This document shows positions 1-7,261 of a stretch of 10,000 bases of DNA, piece after piece. This DNA comes from Glandiceps talaboti (Eukaryota; Hemichordata; Enteropneusta; Spengelidae): NCBI RefSeq assembly GCF_964340395.1, contig NC_135557.1:6456216-6466215 (forward strand), written 5' to 3'. Position numbers and translations under genes: made by a program. The notes beneath the pieces are model-generated. The model worked only from the letters and a program-made list of their open reading frames with translations, did no database searches and was not told the origin of the DNA. The stretch's first letter is position 1. The number at the start of each line of letters is the position of its first letter.

Positions 1-644
1 GTCATCGCGTATTTGTTCAAATCATCGCCTACTACATGTATGTACTAAGGCCAAGGCATGCACGAGATCGGTCCCAGCCTCGGCGCGGCTGGAGTGGAAA
101 CATTGGTGAGCTGTCCCGTCCTGTCATAAAAATGAAGCAAGTGAAAGAGCATACACTGGCCGACTTACCATTAATCTAAATAGAAATTTGTCTGGGATCC
201 TGTCCTAGAGTATCAGTCATCAATCCGAGAGGGAAATCCTCAAACCCGAAAATCTACTGACGTAACTTCCAGTAATATAATAAATACATTGTAAATATCA
301 ACCTGTCTATCACTTCACCGAGTCGCGAATTCGGCCGGGATCGGGAACGATCGAAGCACGCTGTATTCAATAAACCACTTCAAGTTTATACCTTGAGTCA
401 AACAGGTTGTTTATTCATCACTGTGCACTTTTAATGAGCCGATCAATGTACAGATTATCCCTAGAAACGACTAGCAGATAAAATAAATCCAGTCGCTGCG
501 CGACGTTCACTTTGAGGCCAAGATCAGCTGTCTTGAAAGCAGCGTTATTGTTATACAAATTAGTCACAGAGGCGCATATATAAACAAGAAAACGTTAGTT
601 CTTATCTTGTTTCCGATATTTTCAATATACTAGTATAATATAAT
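1..644. other. No supported gene; non-coding or unrecognised
   Basis: I see no convincing exon or RNA gene here. The stretch is somewhat richer in GC than the following 600 bases. An AATAAA hexamer on the plus strand lies at 369-374. On the minus strand a 25-codon open stretch (253-179) ends in a stop just before a GTAAGT-like donor; it is too short to call. The stretch could be intron, old repeat or a decayed LTR end. Confidence 0.4.
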
Positions 645-723
645 AGCGATAAACCACCCCCTGGGGAAGGTATACCACTCGGTTTCCTCTTGGTATACCA
701 TCCCCAGGGGGTGGTTTAATGCT
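645..723. repeat. Strong 27-bp GC-rich hairpin, miRNA-precursor-like or foldback repeat
   Basis: Arms 651-677 and 691-717 are reverse complements over 27 bases with a single A-A mismatch (668 against 700), separated by a 13-base loop (678-690). Weaker pairing continues outward to 645 and 723, giving a stem of about 33 pairs in about 79 nt. Each arm is built of two small palindromes (CCCCTGGGG and TGGTATACCA). The stem length and loop size suit a microRNA precursor on either strand. The near-perfect pairing and nested palindromes suit equally well a tiny foldback or MITE remnant. Function is not known. Confidence 0.6.
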
Positions 724-1274
724 TAGTTATTACATCGTTATATGTTATTTGCACTGCTCTAAATACATATGTATTGAGCACTGTTTACTCCAGGATAGAC
801 GTTTTACATATACTGAGTACATACTGGTAATTAAATAGGGTCGATTTCACATGATTTATGTGTCATGTAGGTTCAGGAAGCAAGTTGTTGATGACATAAT
901 TTGATTTGATTTTTTTGTTGTTTAATAACACACATTTTTTTCTATCCCCGACTAAACTCTCTTATGGCTGAATACTTACTCGCTATTTTGTTTACACAAT
1001 GTCCTTCATTTTCAAAGGGAAACATTTCTCATCTTATAATTCCAAAGTATTACTTTCATTCACAGTTTACCTATCATCTTATCGTCTGGGAGATTATAAC
1101 ACAAAATAAACAAGCATGTCCACGAGCTAACACGTGTTAAGTAAATAATAACGTAACGTAATTTAAATTTGTTATAAATGACACAGATATCTGCAATATT
1201 ACAATTTAGTGCCTGCACAAGAGTTTACGCACTTTGCCAAAATTTTGAGGATGCTCACGTAAAAAAGGTATGAG
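724..1274. other. AT-rich, no gene seen
   Basis: AT-rich DNA with short homopolymer runs (for example T-runs near 910-945). A donor-like GTAAGTATT occurs on the minus strand near 975, but every frame leading to it carries stops. It is likely intron or intergenic sequence downstream of the minus-strand exon chain. Confidence 0.4.
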
Positions 1275-1294
1275 TGCCAGCCCAGGGGCTGGCA
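1275..1294. repeat. Short perfect palindrome (9-bp arms, 2-base centre)
   Basis: TGCCAGCCC (1275-1283), AG, then GGGCTGGCA (1286-1294). The arms are exact reverse complements. A two-base centre is too tight for a stable RNA hairpin, so this is more likely a DNA palindrome. It lies just outside the left edge of the duplicated block and is locally GC-rich in an AT-rich setting. Confidence 0.6.
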
Positions 1295-1299
1295 TTAAA

Positions 1300-2078
1300 T
1301 TGTGATATTCATTTTAGTACACTCTCTACCTATTCATTCCATCCTTCGCATGTCAATTCACTGTTCCCCATTATTTGTCATCGATAGAAAAGTTTCTATA
1401 TCATGGTGTATTTCCAAAGTTGTATTTGTAGATAAAGTAACTATTGGAAGCAACCATGACATTATTTTTAGGAGCTCGGCGACCAAATAGCTCATATGCA
1501 TGTGCGGGCAATATCACCTCGTGGGCAAGTTTGTTTGAAGAATATCGCGTGATTCGATTCTGACCTATGATTACTTTTATAAAAACTTTGAGATGTAATA
1601 ATGATGAATAGTACAACCGCCTTGACTGAAATGACTCCAGTGGGCAATAGTCACGGTCATTGCAAGCATGGCATTGATTCTTTTCTGAGCAATGAGAGAA
1701 TATGATTGAACATTGAGATTTTATAGTGTATTCAGTTACCCTAGTTCCTGATAATAGTTCCTTTGCATCACTGAACGATGTCACTGTTATGACGCTCTGG
1801 GTCACTTGTTCCAAGAGGTTTGCATCGAATGTTGCCACTTTGGTAACAGTATACAGCACATTCATCATGGTTTCCTTACACTGTTGGAATACAGAGATAC
1901 ATTTTAAGTTAAACTGAACAGAATTAGAGTTTTACAACACTGGATCTAGAACACTGTTGTCTGTACATCCGCAGCAGAAAGACGACATCCAGTCTAGGTG
2001 ATAATAACCAGCTGTTCTACAGAACATCAATCAATGATATAAGTTAATATAGATAAGTAAAATATAATGACATACTAC
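1300..2078 (-). repeat. Duplicated block, copy 1 (pairs with 9090-9900)
   Basis: This stretch matches 9090-9900 in the same orientation. The best stretch is the exon at 1740-1880. Outside it are shared anchors: ATTTGTCATCGATAGA near 1372 and 9172, a 20-base motif with CTCCAGTGGGCAA near 1635 and 9398, and intron sequence upstream of the exon (about 1920-2078 against 9730-9900). Indels separate the anchors. The exon is much better conserved than its flanks, which suggests an old duplication with selection on the exon. Confidence 0.75.
1740..1880 (-). CDS. Internal exon of an unidentified receptor-like gene (exon 3)
   Basis: A 141-bp exon of 47 codons, open throughout. On the minus strand it follows a good acceptor (a pyrimidine-rich stretch ending in CCAACAG) and ends at AGG|GTAACT. 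It starts and ends in phase 0. The peptide begins CKETMMNVLYTVTK and contains NLLEQVTQSVITV and FSDAKELL. The amphipathic helical pattern recalls the ectodomain region before the cleavage site in GAIN-containing adhesion GPCRs and polycystin-1/REJ-like proteins; this family call is an inference. The preceding exon at 2114-2199 ends in phase 0, so the two join in frame. A paralogous exon of equal length lies at 9560-9700 (about 35 of 47 residues identical by eye). The frame also stays open past the donor down to 1401, so an unspliced or longer form is possible. Confidence 0.6.
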
Positions 2079-2113
2079 GGTTGATAGTCCATTTGTGTAT
2101 GCAAGTTCCTTAC

Positions 2114-2199
2114 CGATTCCGTGCAGGTGTTGACACCTTCATCTGTCGTTACACTAGAGGCACTCGCTTCAATGATATTCGAAGATGTTTGCAGTAAAT
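2114..2199 (-). CDS. Internal exon of the same gene (exon 2)
   Basis: An 86-bp exon with excellent borders on the minus strand: acceptor TCTTATTTTCACAG and donor TCG|GTAAGG. Its first two bases complete a codon begun in the upstream exon (G|AT, Asp), and it ends on a codon boundary. It reads LLQTSSNIIEASASS, then VTTDEGVNTCTES, with no stop. A cysteine near the end is followed by another at the first residue of exon 3, so a local disulphide is possible in an extracellular domain. The phases match the exons on both sides, and this is the strongest evidence that the chain is a real gene. Function is not known; it is GAIN/REJ-like by pattern only. Confidence 0.6.
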
Positions 2200-2496
2200 C
2201 TGTGAAAATAAGACATGTTAAGGAAATATCTATTTCGTATCATAAGGATCATTTACAAAACACGAGGTTTATGTACTTGAAAATATTGATGATTATGTGG
2301 GAGAGTAATGCAACAATAGTGCTGGACTACACTCATCGGCTGCAAGGTAAGGTTAAAACTATGATTTCCAGACAATAAAAGAAACGGCATTAAGCAGTAA
2401 TCTTGTGTAAATCATTATTGTGAGTCTTCAGAACAGCAGAGCGATTAGTGGATGACCTCGTAATGAGTAAATATCAAATAATTTAACTAAAATTAC

Positions 2497-2596
2497 CATT
2501 TGTCACTTTTTGTACCACCTCAGCATTTGCGTCGTCATCCATGGCAAAGGAATTCAGTACACCAGCAAGATGGTCAGTGACCATTACTGCAGTCAT
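2497..2596 (-). CDS. Internal exon of the same gene (exon 1 of the chain)
   Basis: A 100-bp exon on the minus strand. The acceptor lies after a T-rich stretch ending in AAATGTAG and the donor is AATG|GTAATT. It reads MTAVMVTDHLAGVLNSFA, then MDDDANAEVVQKVTN, and ends one base into a codon that exon 2 completes as Asp. An alternative acceptor ten bases further in (CTGCAG) leaves the same frame open but needs a different upstream phase. The Met at the first codon could in principle be a start, but there is no signal peptide, so I read it as internal. The helical, acidic character matches exons 2 and 3. Confidence 0.5.
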
Positions 2597-2677
2597 CTAC
2601 ATTTGATTTGAAATAAAGATTACATGATAAATCGTAGAAATGTTACTTGAGGTATATGTGGCAAAGATATATATTTA

Positions 2678-2694
2678 TGTGTGTGTGTGCGCGC

Positions 2695-2742
<48 letters not shown>
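2678..2742. repeat. (TG)n microsatellite with an internal (CG)n stretch
   Basis: Sixty-five bases of alternating purine-pyrimidine, mostly TG, with a GCGCGCGCG core near 2689-2698. Such tracts can adopt Z-DNA and are usually length-polymorphic. The open frame that reads it as a Thr-His repeat on the minus strand is an artefact. Confidence 0.97.
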
Positions 2743-2822
2743 AAAAAAGAAGGTGACTGGGTTACTTGTTTTAAACTACGACACATGTTCTGTGCCACTT
2801 CGAATTCATCAACCTGACGATC
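2743..2822 (-). CDS. Possible further exon, partly eroded by the microsatellites
   Basis: Between two (TG)n tracts the minus strand is open and reads VDEFEVAQNMCRSLKQ (2813-2766), then VTQSP. LKQVTQSP echoes LEQVTQSV of exon 3, which suggests a related helical segment. A donor after CAA (GTAACC, at 2765) and an acceptor at 2814 would make a 48-bp phase-0 exon that joins the 2497-2596 exon in frame. The acceptor lacks a good pyrimidine tract and the borders are uncertain. The exon may run further on either side, or may be a decayed copy invaded by the repeats. Confidence 0.3.
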
Positions 2823-2872
2823 GTGGCCAGCTTTACTGGCCATACGAACCACATTTGTAGTGGAGAATCGAA

Positions 2873-2917
2873 TGTGTGTGTGTGTGTGTGCGTGTGTGTG
2901 TGTGTGTGTACGCGTGT
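2873..2917. repeat. Second (TG)n microsatellite
   Basis: Forty-five bases of TG with two CG interruptions, 130 bases from the first tract. The two tracts bracket the possible exon at 2743-2822. Confidence 0.97.
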
Positions 2918-3135
2918 ATATATGTTTATTCACTTACCTAACCATTCATGTTGTAATTTATTTCTAATATACATCACCATTTCACTGTTGCTATGAGTGT
3001 GGTCTTGTCAATGAGCATTAACGTTTCTGGTGTTAATCTACTTGCCTAACCATCCCTTTTTTAATCATTGCAACATATATCATTATTTAGCTACGGGCTT
3101 GGTCTTATTGCTTAGCATACTTGCACACATTTTAG
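2918..3135 (+). repeat. R1 tandem repeat, two degenerate units, plus orientation
   Basis: Two units of roughly 105 bp. Each carries the shared order: a TTTATTCACTTRCCTAACCAT-like start, a TAATATACATCACCATTT-like middle, then GCTGTTGCTATGG-like and GGTCTTGT-like motifs. The second unit starts near 3023. The same unit recurs in plus orientation at 7920-8285 and in minus orientation at 7262-7500. It does not encode a protein. It looks like a minisatellite or the tandem interior of a non-autonomous element. Confidence 0.6.
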
Positions 3136-3139
3136 CTCA

Positions 3140-3160
3140 ACTGAACTGATAAGGTTCAGT
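3140..3160. repeat. 7-bp stem hairpin after the R1 array
   Basis: ACTGAAC (3140-3146) and GTTCAGT (3154-3160) are exact reverse complements around a 7-base loop. It sits between the R1 and R2 arrays. It could be chance. Confidence 0.4.
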
Positions 3161-3319
3161 AGTGCGATAGGCATGGTGTGGTGTTTGTCCACCTGTGTGT
3201 GTTTACCGATTTGCCATGGTATTTGGTGGGACACTACTTTTGATGTCTAGTTGGGAAATTGTTTAAATCAACATAACCCCATCACAGTGGTGTGATTTGG
3301 GTTCAAAAAAAATTGGGGG
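3161..3319. other. Spacer between R1 and R2, no gene
   Basis: GT-rich non-coding sequence. It may include a diverged partial R2 unit (a TTTGGTGGGACA-like motif near 3221). Confidence 0.3.
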
Positions 3320-3700
3320 TGAAAAAACTTAACATCAAAAACTACTGGGCAGATTGGTGTGAAAATTGATGGAAATATTCTTAGGGGTGTGTAGATTAAG
3401 GTTTGTTCATGATTTGTTCATGACATGATGATTCGATCAATACAATGCACATTAGGTGTACACATGTAACTTGTTGATATAAACCTATAACTCCAAAGCT
3501 ATCAAGCAGATTTTGCCGAAATTTAATTTGGGTGTATTTTGGGGTATATAGATGAAGAAATGTTAATCATATAATGATTTCATCAGCTATATGAAAATAT
3601 GGTGTAAAATGTGAATTTTAGTCAAAACTTATATCTCTATAGTACTTGATCAATGAGACTGAACTTTGGTGAGATGTTTCTAAAAGTGTTATTCTGTAGA
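3320..3700 (+). repeat. R2 tandem repeat, about three degenerate units, plus orientation
   Basis: Successive units start near 3336, 3487 and 3627, so the period is about 140-150 bp. Shared motifs in order: an AACTCCAAARCTACT-like start, GGGCAGATT, a GGGTGTRTAGATTAAG-like middle, TTCATGACATGATGATT, then AATGCACATTAGGTG. The reverse complement of the same family lies at 8286-8660. There is no coding potential. It is probably the interior of an old tandemly repeated non-autonomous element. Confidence 0.6.
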
Positions 3701-3756
3701 TTTTCTTCACTAGCAACCATGACCATGACTTTATTAGCATGGAAGTATATTTTGCT

Positions 3757-3858
3757 ATAATGCTCTAACATACCACTGTAAACAGATGAGAAATATAACA
3801 CTAACAATGCAAATCCATAAATGCTAACTAGAATAAAACTCAAAAACACAGTGTTGCA
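3757..3858 (-). repeat. Split direct repeat B2 (outer 3' end)
   Basis: Matches 4074-4165 in the same orientation over about 95 bases. Shared stretches include CTGTAAACAGATGAGAA, ACACTAACAATGCAAATCCA and a GTGTTGCA end. The outer copy has a 7-base insertion near 3766. It marks the 3' terminus of the element on the minus strand. Confidence 0.8.
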
Positions 3859-3931
3859 GTAAACACTGGACACCTGGGTAGGGGAAGGTAAGCTTCCCTA
3901 AACCTAGGCGCCGGGTAGGGTGGGTTGGTTT
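3859..3931. other. GC-rich spacer between A2 and B2
   Basis: Seventy-three bases richer in GC than the surroundings, with a small hairpin (GGGAAG 3882-3887, CTTCCC 3893-3898) and GGGTAGGGTGGG. It matches neither A nor B. In the textbook layout A2 and B2 are adjacent, so this is either a true part of the terminus or a later insertion. Confidence 0.4.
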
Positions 3932-4077
3932 TATTGAACAACTAGAAAAACTAACACTTCACATCCCAGTTTCTGTCAACAACTGCCACTTGATCACGTG
4001 ACTGTAAAGGTGCATGACATCATGAATAATAATGAGCTCACTATAATAATATAAGCCTGGCTTATATTACTCATAAT
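3932..4077 (-). repeat. Split direct repeat A2
   Basis: Matches 7115-7261 over about 146 bases, roughly 90 percent identical by eye, same orientation. It starts at TATTGAACA and ends at CTCATAAT. It contains an imperfect inverted motif around ATAAGCCTGGCTTAT (4050-4064). It abuts B1 directly, sharing the ATAAT bases. Confidence 0.85.
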
Positions 4078-4165
4078 GCTCTACTGTAAACAGATGAGAA
4101 TTAGAACACTAACAATGCAAATCCACAAACGCTACTAGAATAAAACACAAAAATATAGTGTTGCA
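4074..4165 (-). repeat. Split direct repeat B1 (inner copy)
   Basis: Inner partner of B2. It joins A2 with a few shared bases, giving the B1-A2 junction expected of this element type. RNase H ends only about 30 bases away at 4196. Confidence 0.8.
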
Positions 4166-4195
4166 ATTTCTTAAAAGTAAGTTCTGAAAGAGCAA

Positions 4196-4617
4196 CTATT
4201 GGTTTGGTTCACATAGCCATGACAAGGTATCAGCATACTCATTGTCAACACCTTGAATGTGTCTAGCAGTAACATGGAAATTATGGTTCACTGATAACCA
4301 GAATAGTTCTCCAAGCCAATCCATTGCAATACTAGTATGGCTTGTGCCTTTGTTGATAAACGCAACTGCTTGCATATTGTCTGAGTAAATAACACATGTT
4401 GATTTTCCCAACATTCACACCATTTGCACGCAGCAAGTAGGACAGGTAAAAGCTCTAGATAGTTCATGTTTCTTGAAACTGCAGTAGGAATTGCAAAAGT
4501 GTTCCACCAAGGTAGGTCTTTAATCTCCCCCTGGTTGGGGCTGGCATCTGGGTGCCACGAACCGGCTACCCAGTCACCCTGGAATTAGGCCCCATAGCCA
4601 GAGAATAATGCGTCAGT
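4196..4617 (-). pseudogene. RNase H domain of the retroelement, broken
   Basis: RNase H degrades the RNA strand of the RNA-DNA hybrid during reverse transcription. The minus strand from 4617 reads TDALFSGYGA, a TAA stop (4587-4585), then FQGDWVAGSW and MNYLELLP. After a one-base frameshift near 4393 it continues as VIYSDNMQAVAFINKGTS and ends with RHIQGVDNEYADTLSWL. The expected acidic residues (D of TDA, E of LELLP, D of YSDN, D near the end) can all be made out. INKGTS and the ARHI-GxDN tail are typical of DIRS/Ngaro and related elements. The protein could not be made as it stands. Confidence 0.85.
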
Positions 4618-5868
4618 TTGTAAACAGCATTCACTGATTGTGGAATTGGTTCTGTATCAATTACTTTAGCTTTACCATTGAAGGTGGCTGCGAAATTTAT
4701 ACACCACAATAAATCCTTACGAACTCATTGTTGATCCTGATTTTGTGATGGGGACACTTTAACTTATTCATTAAGTCAATAATACGCCTAGTAAAAGCTC
4801 GTCCCCTTTCACAACAGTAGATGCAAATGATAAAACACCCACTAAGGGATTATAATTGTCGTTTAGAAGGTTTACGTTTGGAAGATGCAGCATGTAGCTC
4901 TGATTTAAGTTTAAATAACTTAACTTGAGGATGTCTAACTTCCATATCAACAGAGTCAAGTTCAATACCAAGAAATGTAATAGTTTGCAAGGGTCCATTT
5001 ACTTTAGACCAGCTAATATAAAAACCTAGGTAACGTAAAAGGCGGACTGAACAGTGCTGTGCATTTAAATACTCCTTATACAATTTATCAATCAGTAGAA
5101 AATCATCTAATTAATTCACAATAGTAAATCCAAGCTTTCCCATACATGCAATAGAATTTGAAATACAAGTGAAAATACTTTGGGTACATGAAAGCCCAAA
5201 ACACAGACAATTGTCTATAAAGTACAAACATTTCTTTGTGTAATTAGGTCCAGACATTCACTTTTATAAAAAAAAAAATAATAAAAAAAACCTTGCAATG
5301 TACGATGTTTGGGATGTACTGGTATAGAGCGATATGCTTTTGAAATGTCTACAACAGCAAAGTAACAATCTTTAGTCATCAACGTAATTATATGTGATTT
5401 TGGTGGAAACATCTAATCATTAATTGATTTACCCCAACGTCTACTACAGTCGGCCATAGGCCTACGTTCATCAGCACCCTCTTTAGGTACGGCACCATAA
5501 GCGTGTACACAGTGAGGTTTTTGCCTCCCACAATGTGTAATTTTACCTTGTGAAAGTTCTGATGAAATGAGTTTATCATGCTTTGGTTAAGTGTCATTTT
5601 TTGTAGCTGACTTGTAATTGTTACATTAATAACATCAATAGTAGTGTTATGATAAATTAATTTATGATAACACTAATTGAATACCATCCAGTAGGAAGTC
5701 CTTGTCCGGATCGCTTGTTGAGTCATTCTCCCAAGCGTGAGTTTTTATTTGAGACCACGGAAGGGTCGTCTCCGGATAAGTGTAGGTAGTAGACGGGAAT
5801 TCAGTATTGCAAGGTTTATCCTTTGTTTTTCCGATACTAAGTTTCATAGACTCCAAGCAGGAGATCAA
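4618..5868 (-). pseudogene. Reverse transcriptase of the retroelement, broken
   Basis: The frame begins within the end of gag (about 5868, overlapping by about 30 bases in another frame). In order on the minus strand: DPDKDFLLDGIQ (near 5700), ELSQGKITH, VHAYGAVPKEG, RRPMADCSRRWGKSIND (to about 5416), and motif A FAVVDISKAYRSIPVHP with its Asp at 5349-5347. Motif C follows, where the Tyr of the YLDD box is a TAA stop (5113-5111) followed by an intact LDD (5110-5102). Then come YLGFYISWSKVNGP and FLGIELDS, and a connection region ending FTRRIIDLMNKLKCPHH and FAATFNGKAKVID. At least four stops and several frameshifts are present, plus an A-rich run near 5268-5290 that may mark one of them. The family pattern is DIRS/Ngaro-like. 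Confidence 0.85.
5643..5674. repeat. 32-bp near-perfect palindrome inside the RT region
   Basis: Left arm AGTGTTATGATAAATT and right arm AATTTATGATAACACT are reverse complements except for one position, with no loop. It lies just after the DFLLDGIQ coding motif, where the RT frame also breaks. It may be a local rearrangement or a small insertion. Confidence 0.7.
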
Positions 5869-7045
5869 TCACGTCATTTTTGTCAAAGTAAACACCAGGT
5901 CGTGGCGATGCGACAGTAGCCTTATGTTCAACTTTAATAGTGTTTTGAAACGTCCACTTCTCAGCTTTTTTCTCAGCTGATTTCTTTATTTTGTATTCTT
6001 CTCTATGGCCGAACTCGTTACAAAGTAAAAACACATGAGCGTATCGGCAAGTAGATGTGTTGTTGTTACATTGTCTGGTATTATAGTGAATACAGGCTCG
6101 TATTTTCTCGTCCTTCCTCACCTCTGGGGTTGTTTTTGTTTTCTCTCGGCTGCGAAATCGGTTTAACGTATCGCTTGGACCGAAGGCAACATTGTTCGGA
6201 TCTGAATTTGAGGGTCCCCATTTGACACCTGTACACTCGATGTCATCACGGCACTTGTTGTCGTACAACATACAGATAGTTGTTTTGTATTTATTGGCCT
6301 TACTTGCTATGAACGTCAGATGTTGAACGTAGCCGCTAATTTAGTCAGAGTTCTGATCGATCATAATATTCAAAAGTCTCATATTTCCTTCACAAAATTG
6401 AGCCCAACTTATCTCATCAAACTCTTTTGCTTGTTTACTGGTGTCAAGGCAGACTAGTTCATGGGGACGGAGTATGGAGCGACGTTTGGGCGTGAAAGCA
6501 TCATGGAAAGTGTGACAGTGTTGGTTAGAATACTCACCGGAGGCGGTACTTCGCTTCGACTGGCCCGATGGCAGCAAACAGCTAAGTAATTGTTCGATGT
6601 TTTCCAGTGTCTGTAGTGACGGCACATCATCAGGAGATGGATGTTTAACTGGTACCTCCTTTAGCGTCAGTTCATCCTAACTCGATCTGGAACCCGATAC
6701 TCGAAATTTCCCTTTCAGATCACCGGAAGTAGCACTCAGGGTTAGGGTGGGATATGCTTCTTTTTCAGGGTGATGAGGTAAAGATGCTCCACGCCTAGTC
6801 AGGCCAAATTGATCATCACTGCACAGCGAGTCGACTGCTTCCTGGGGAAGGCATCGCTGGCCCGGTAAAATGTCGTGGTTTTGAAGATCCTGCTCCTGCA
6901 TTGCTTTCAGTGCTAGCAAACTAGTTAAGCCGTTACGTACAAGGCAAGAGACAATGTCCTCACTAAGTTGAAAGTTATCTCTGGCTAGTCTTTCCATCCG
7001 ACTCAACTTGGTCTCAATGTCAGATGTCTTGTTTTTGGTTGGTGT
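5837..7045 (-). pseudogene. Gag-like protein of the retroelement, two in-frame stops
   Basis: A single minus-strand frame runs from about 7045 to the stop at 5837, interrupted only by TAG near 6676 and TAA at 6343-6341. It is about 400 codons with no frameshift. The N-terminal part (DIETKLSRMERLARDNF) is charged and probably coiled. The middle contains LRPHELVCLDTSKQAKEF and WAQFCEGNMRLLNIM, and then YVQHLTFIASKANKYKT. Near the C terminus a CCCH zinc motif (C-x7-C-x6-C-x3-H, about 6094-6035) is followed by a decayed zinc knuckle ending CNEFGH (to about 6005). Such proteins package element RNA. No upstream in-frame ATG is obvious; ATG codons within the frame (for example SRMERL, near 7000) could serve. 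It is better preserved than pol. Confidence 0.75.
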
Positions 7046-7114
7046 CGCAGATCATAACAATTTTGACCCCCTTCCACACCGACTTCTTGTCATCCGAGTC
7101 GCATCATAACAGAC

Positions 7115-7261
7115 TATTGAACAGCTAGAAAAACTAACACTTCACATCCCAGTTTCTTTCAAAAACTGCCACTTGATAACGTGACTGAAAAAAGTGCATG
7201 ACACCATGAATAATAATGACCTCATTATAATACTATAAGCTTGGCTTATATGACTCATAAT
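7115..7261 (-). repeat. Split direct repeat A1 (5' end of the element)
   Basis: Direct-repeat partner of 3932-4077, about 90 percent identical by eye. It marks the 5' terminus on the minus strand. Gag begins about 70 bases inside it. Immediately outside, from 7262, the sequence is R1 repeat, so the terminus is sharp. Confidence 0.85.

Larger units (their letters stand above)
3757..7261 (-). mobile_element. Degenerate DIRS/Ngaro-like retrotransposon with split direct repeats
   Basis: Read on the minus strand the order is A1 (7261-7115), Gag frame, reverse transcriptase, RNase H, B1 (4165-4074), A2 (4077-3932), spacer, B2 (3858-3757). A1/A2 and B1/B2 are pairs of direct repeats, so the ends are split direct repeats as in PAT and Ngaro tyrosine-recombinase retrotransposons. 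The RT and RNase H sequences also fit that group. No tyrosine recombinase or methyltransferase frame is present: only about 30 bases separate the RNase H end from B1. Stops and frameshifts break every gene, so it is dead. At about 3.5 kb it is shorter than usual autonomous members. Flanking DNA on the right, and possibly the left, is R1 repeat. Confidence 0.8.

Noticed and set aside
179-253. 25-codon minus-strand stretch reading FEDFPLGLMTDTLGQDPRQI before a GTAAGT-like donor
   Set aside because: A stop precedes the donor and another lies just upstream. No acceptor gives an open exon through to the donor, so it is too short to claim.
361-420. AATAAA-containing stretch reminiscent of an LTR 3' end
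   Set aside because: No matching second LTR, primer-binding site or polypurine tract was found in the window.
2643-2933. 96-codon minus-strand frame rich in Thr-His repeats
   Set aside because: It is the (TG)n microsatellites translated; only the 130 bases between them could be coding.
3637-3873. 78-codon minus-strand frame resembling a membrane protein
   Set aside because: It lies over the end of the R2 array and the B2 repeat; the related B1 copy does not keep the frame.
3932-7261. Ordinary LTR retrotransposon with A1 and A2 as its LTRs
   Set aside because: The B repeats inside and outside A2 are unexplained by that model, A lacks clear TG...CA ends, and the RT/RNase H pattern is DIRS/Ngaro-like.
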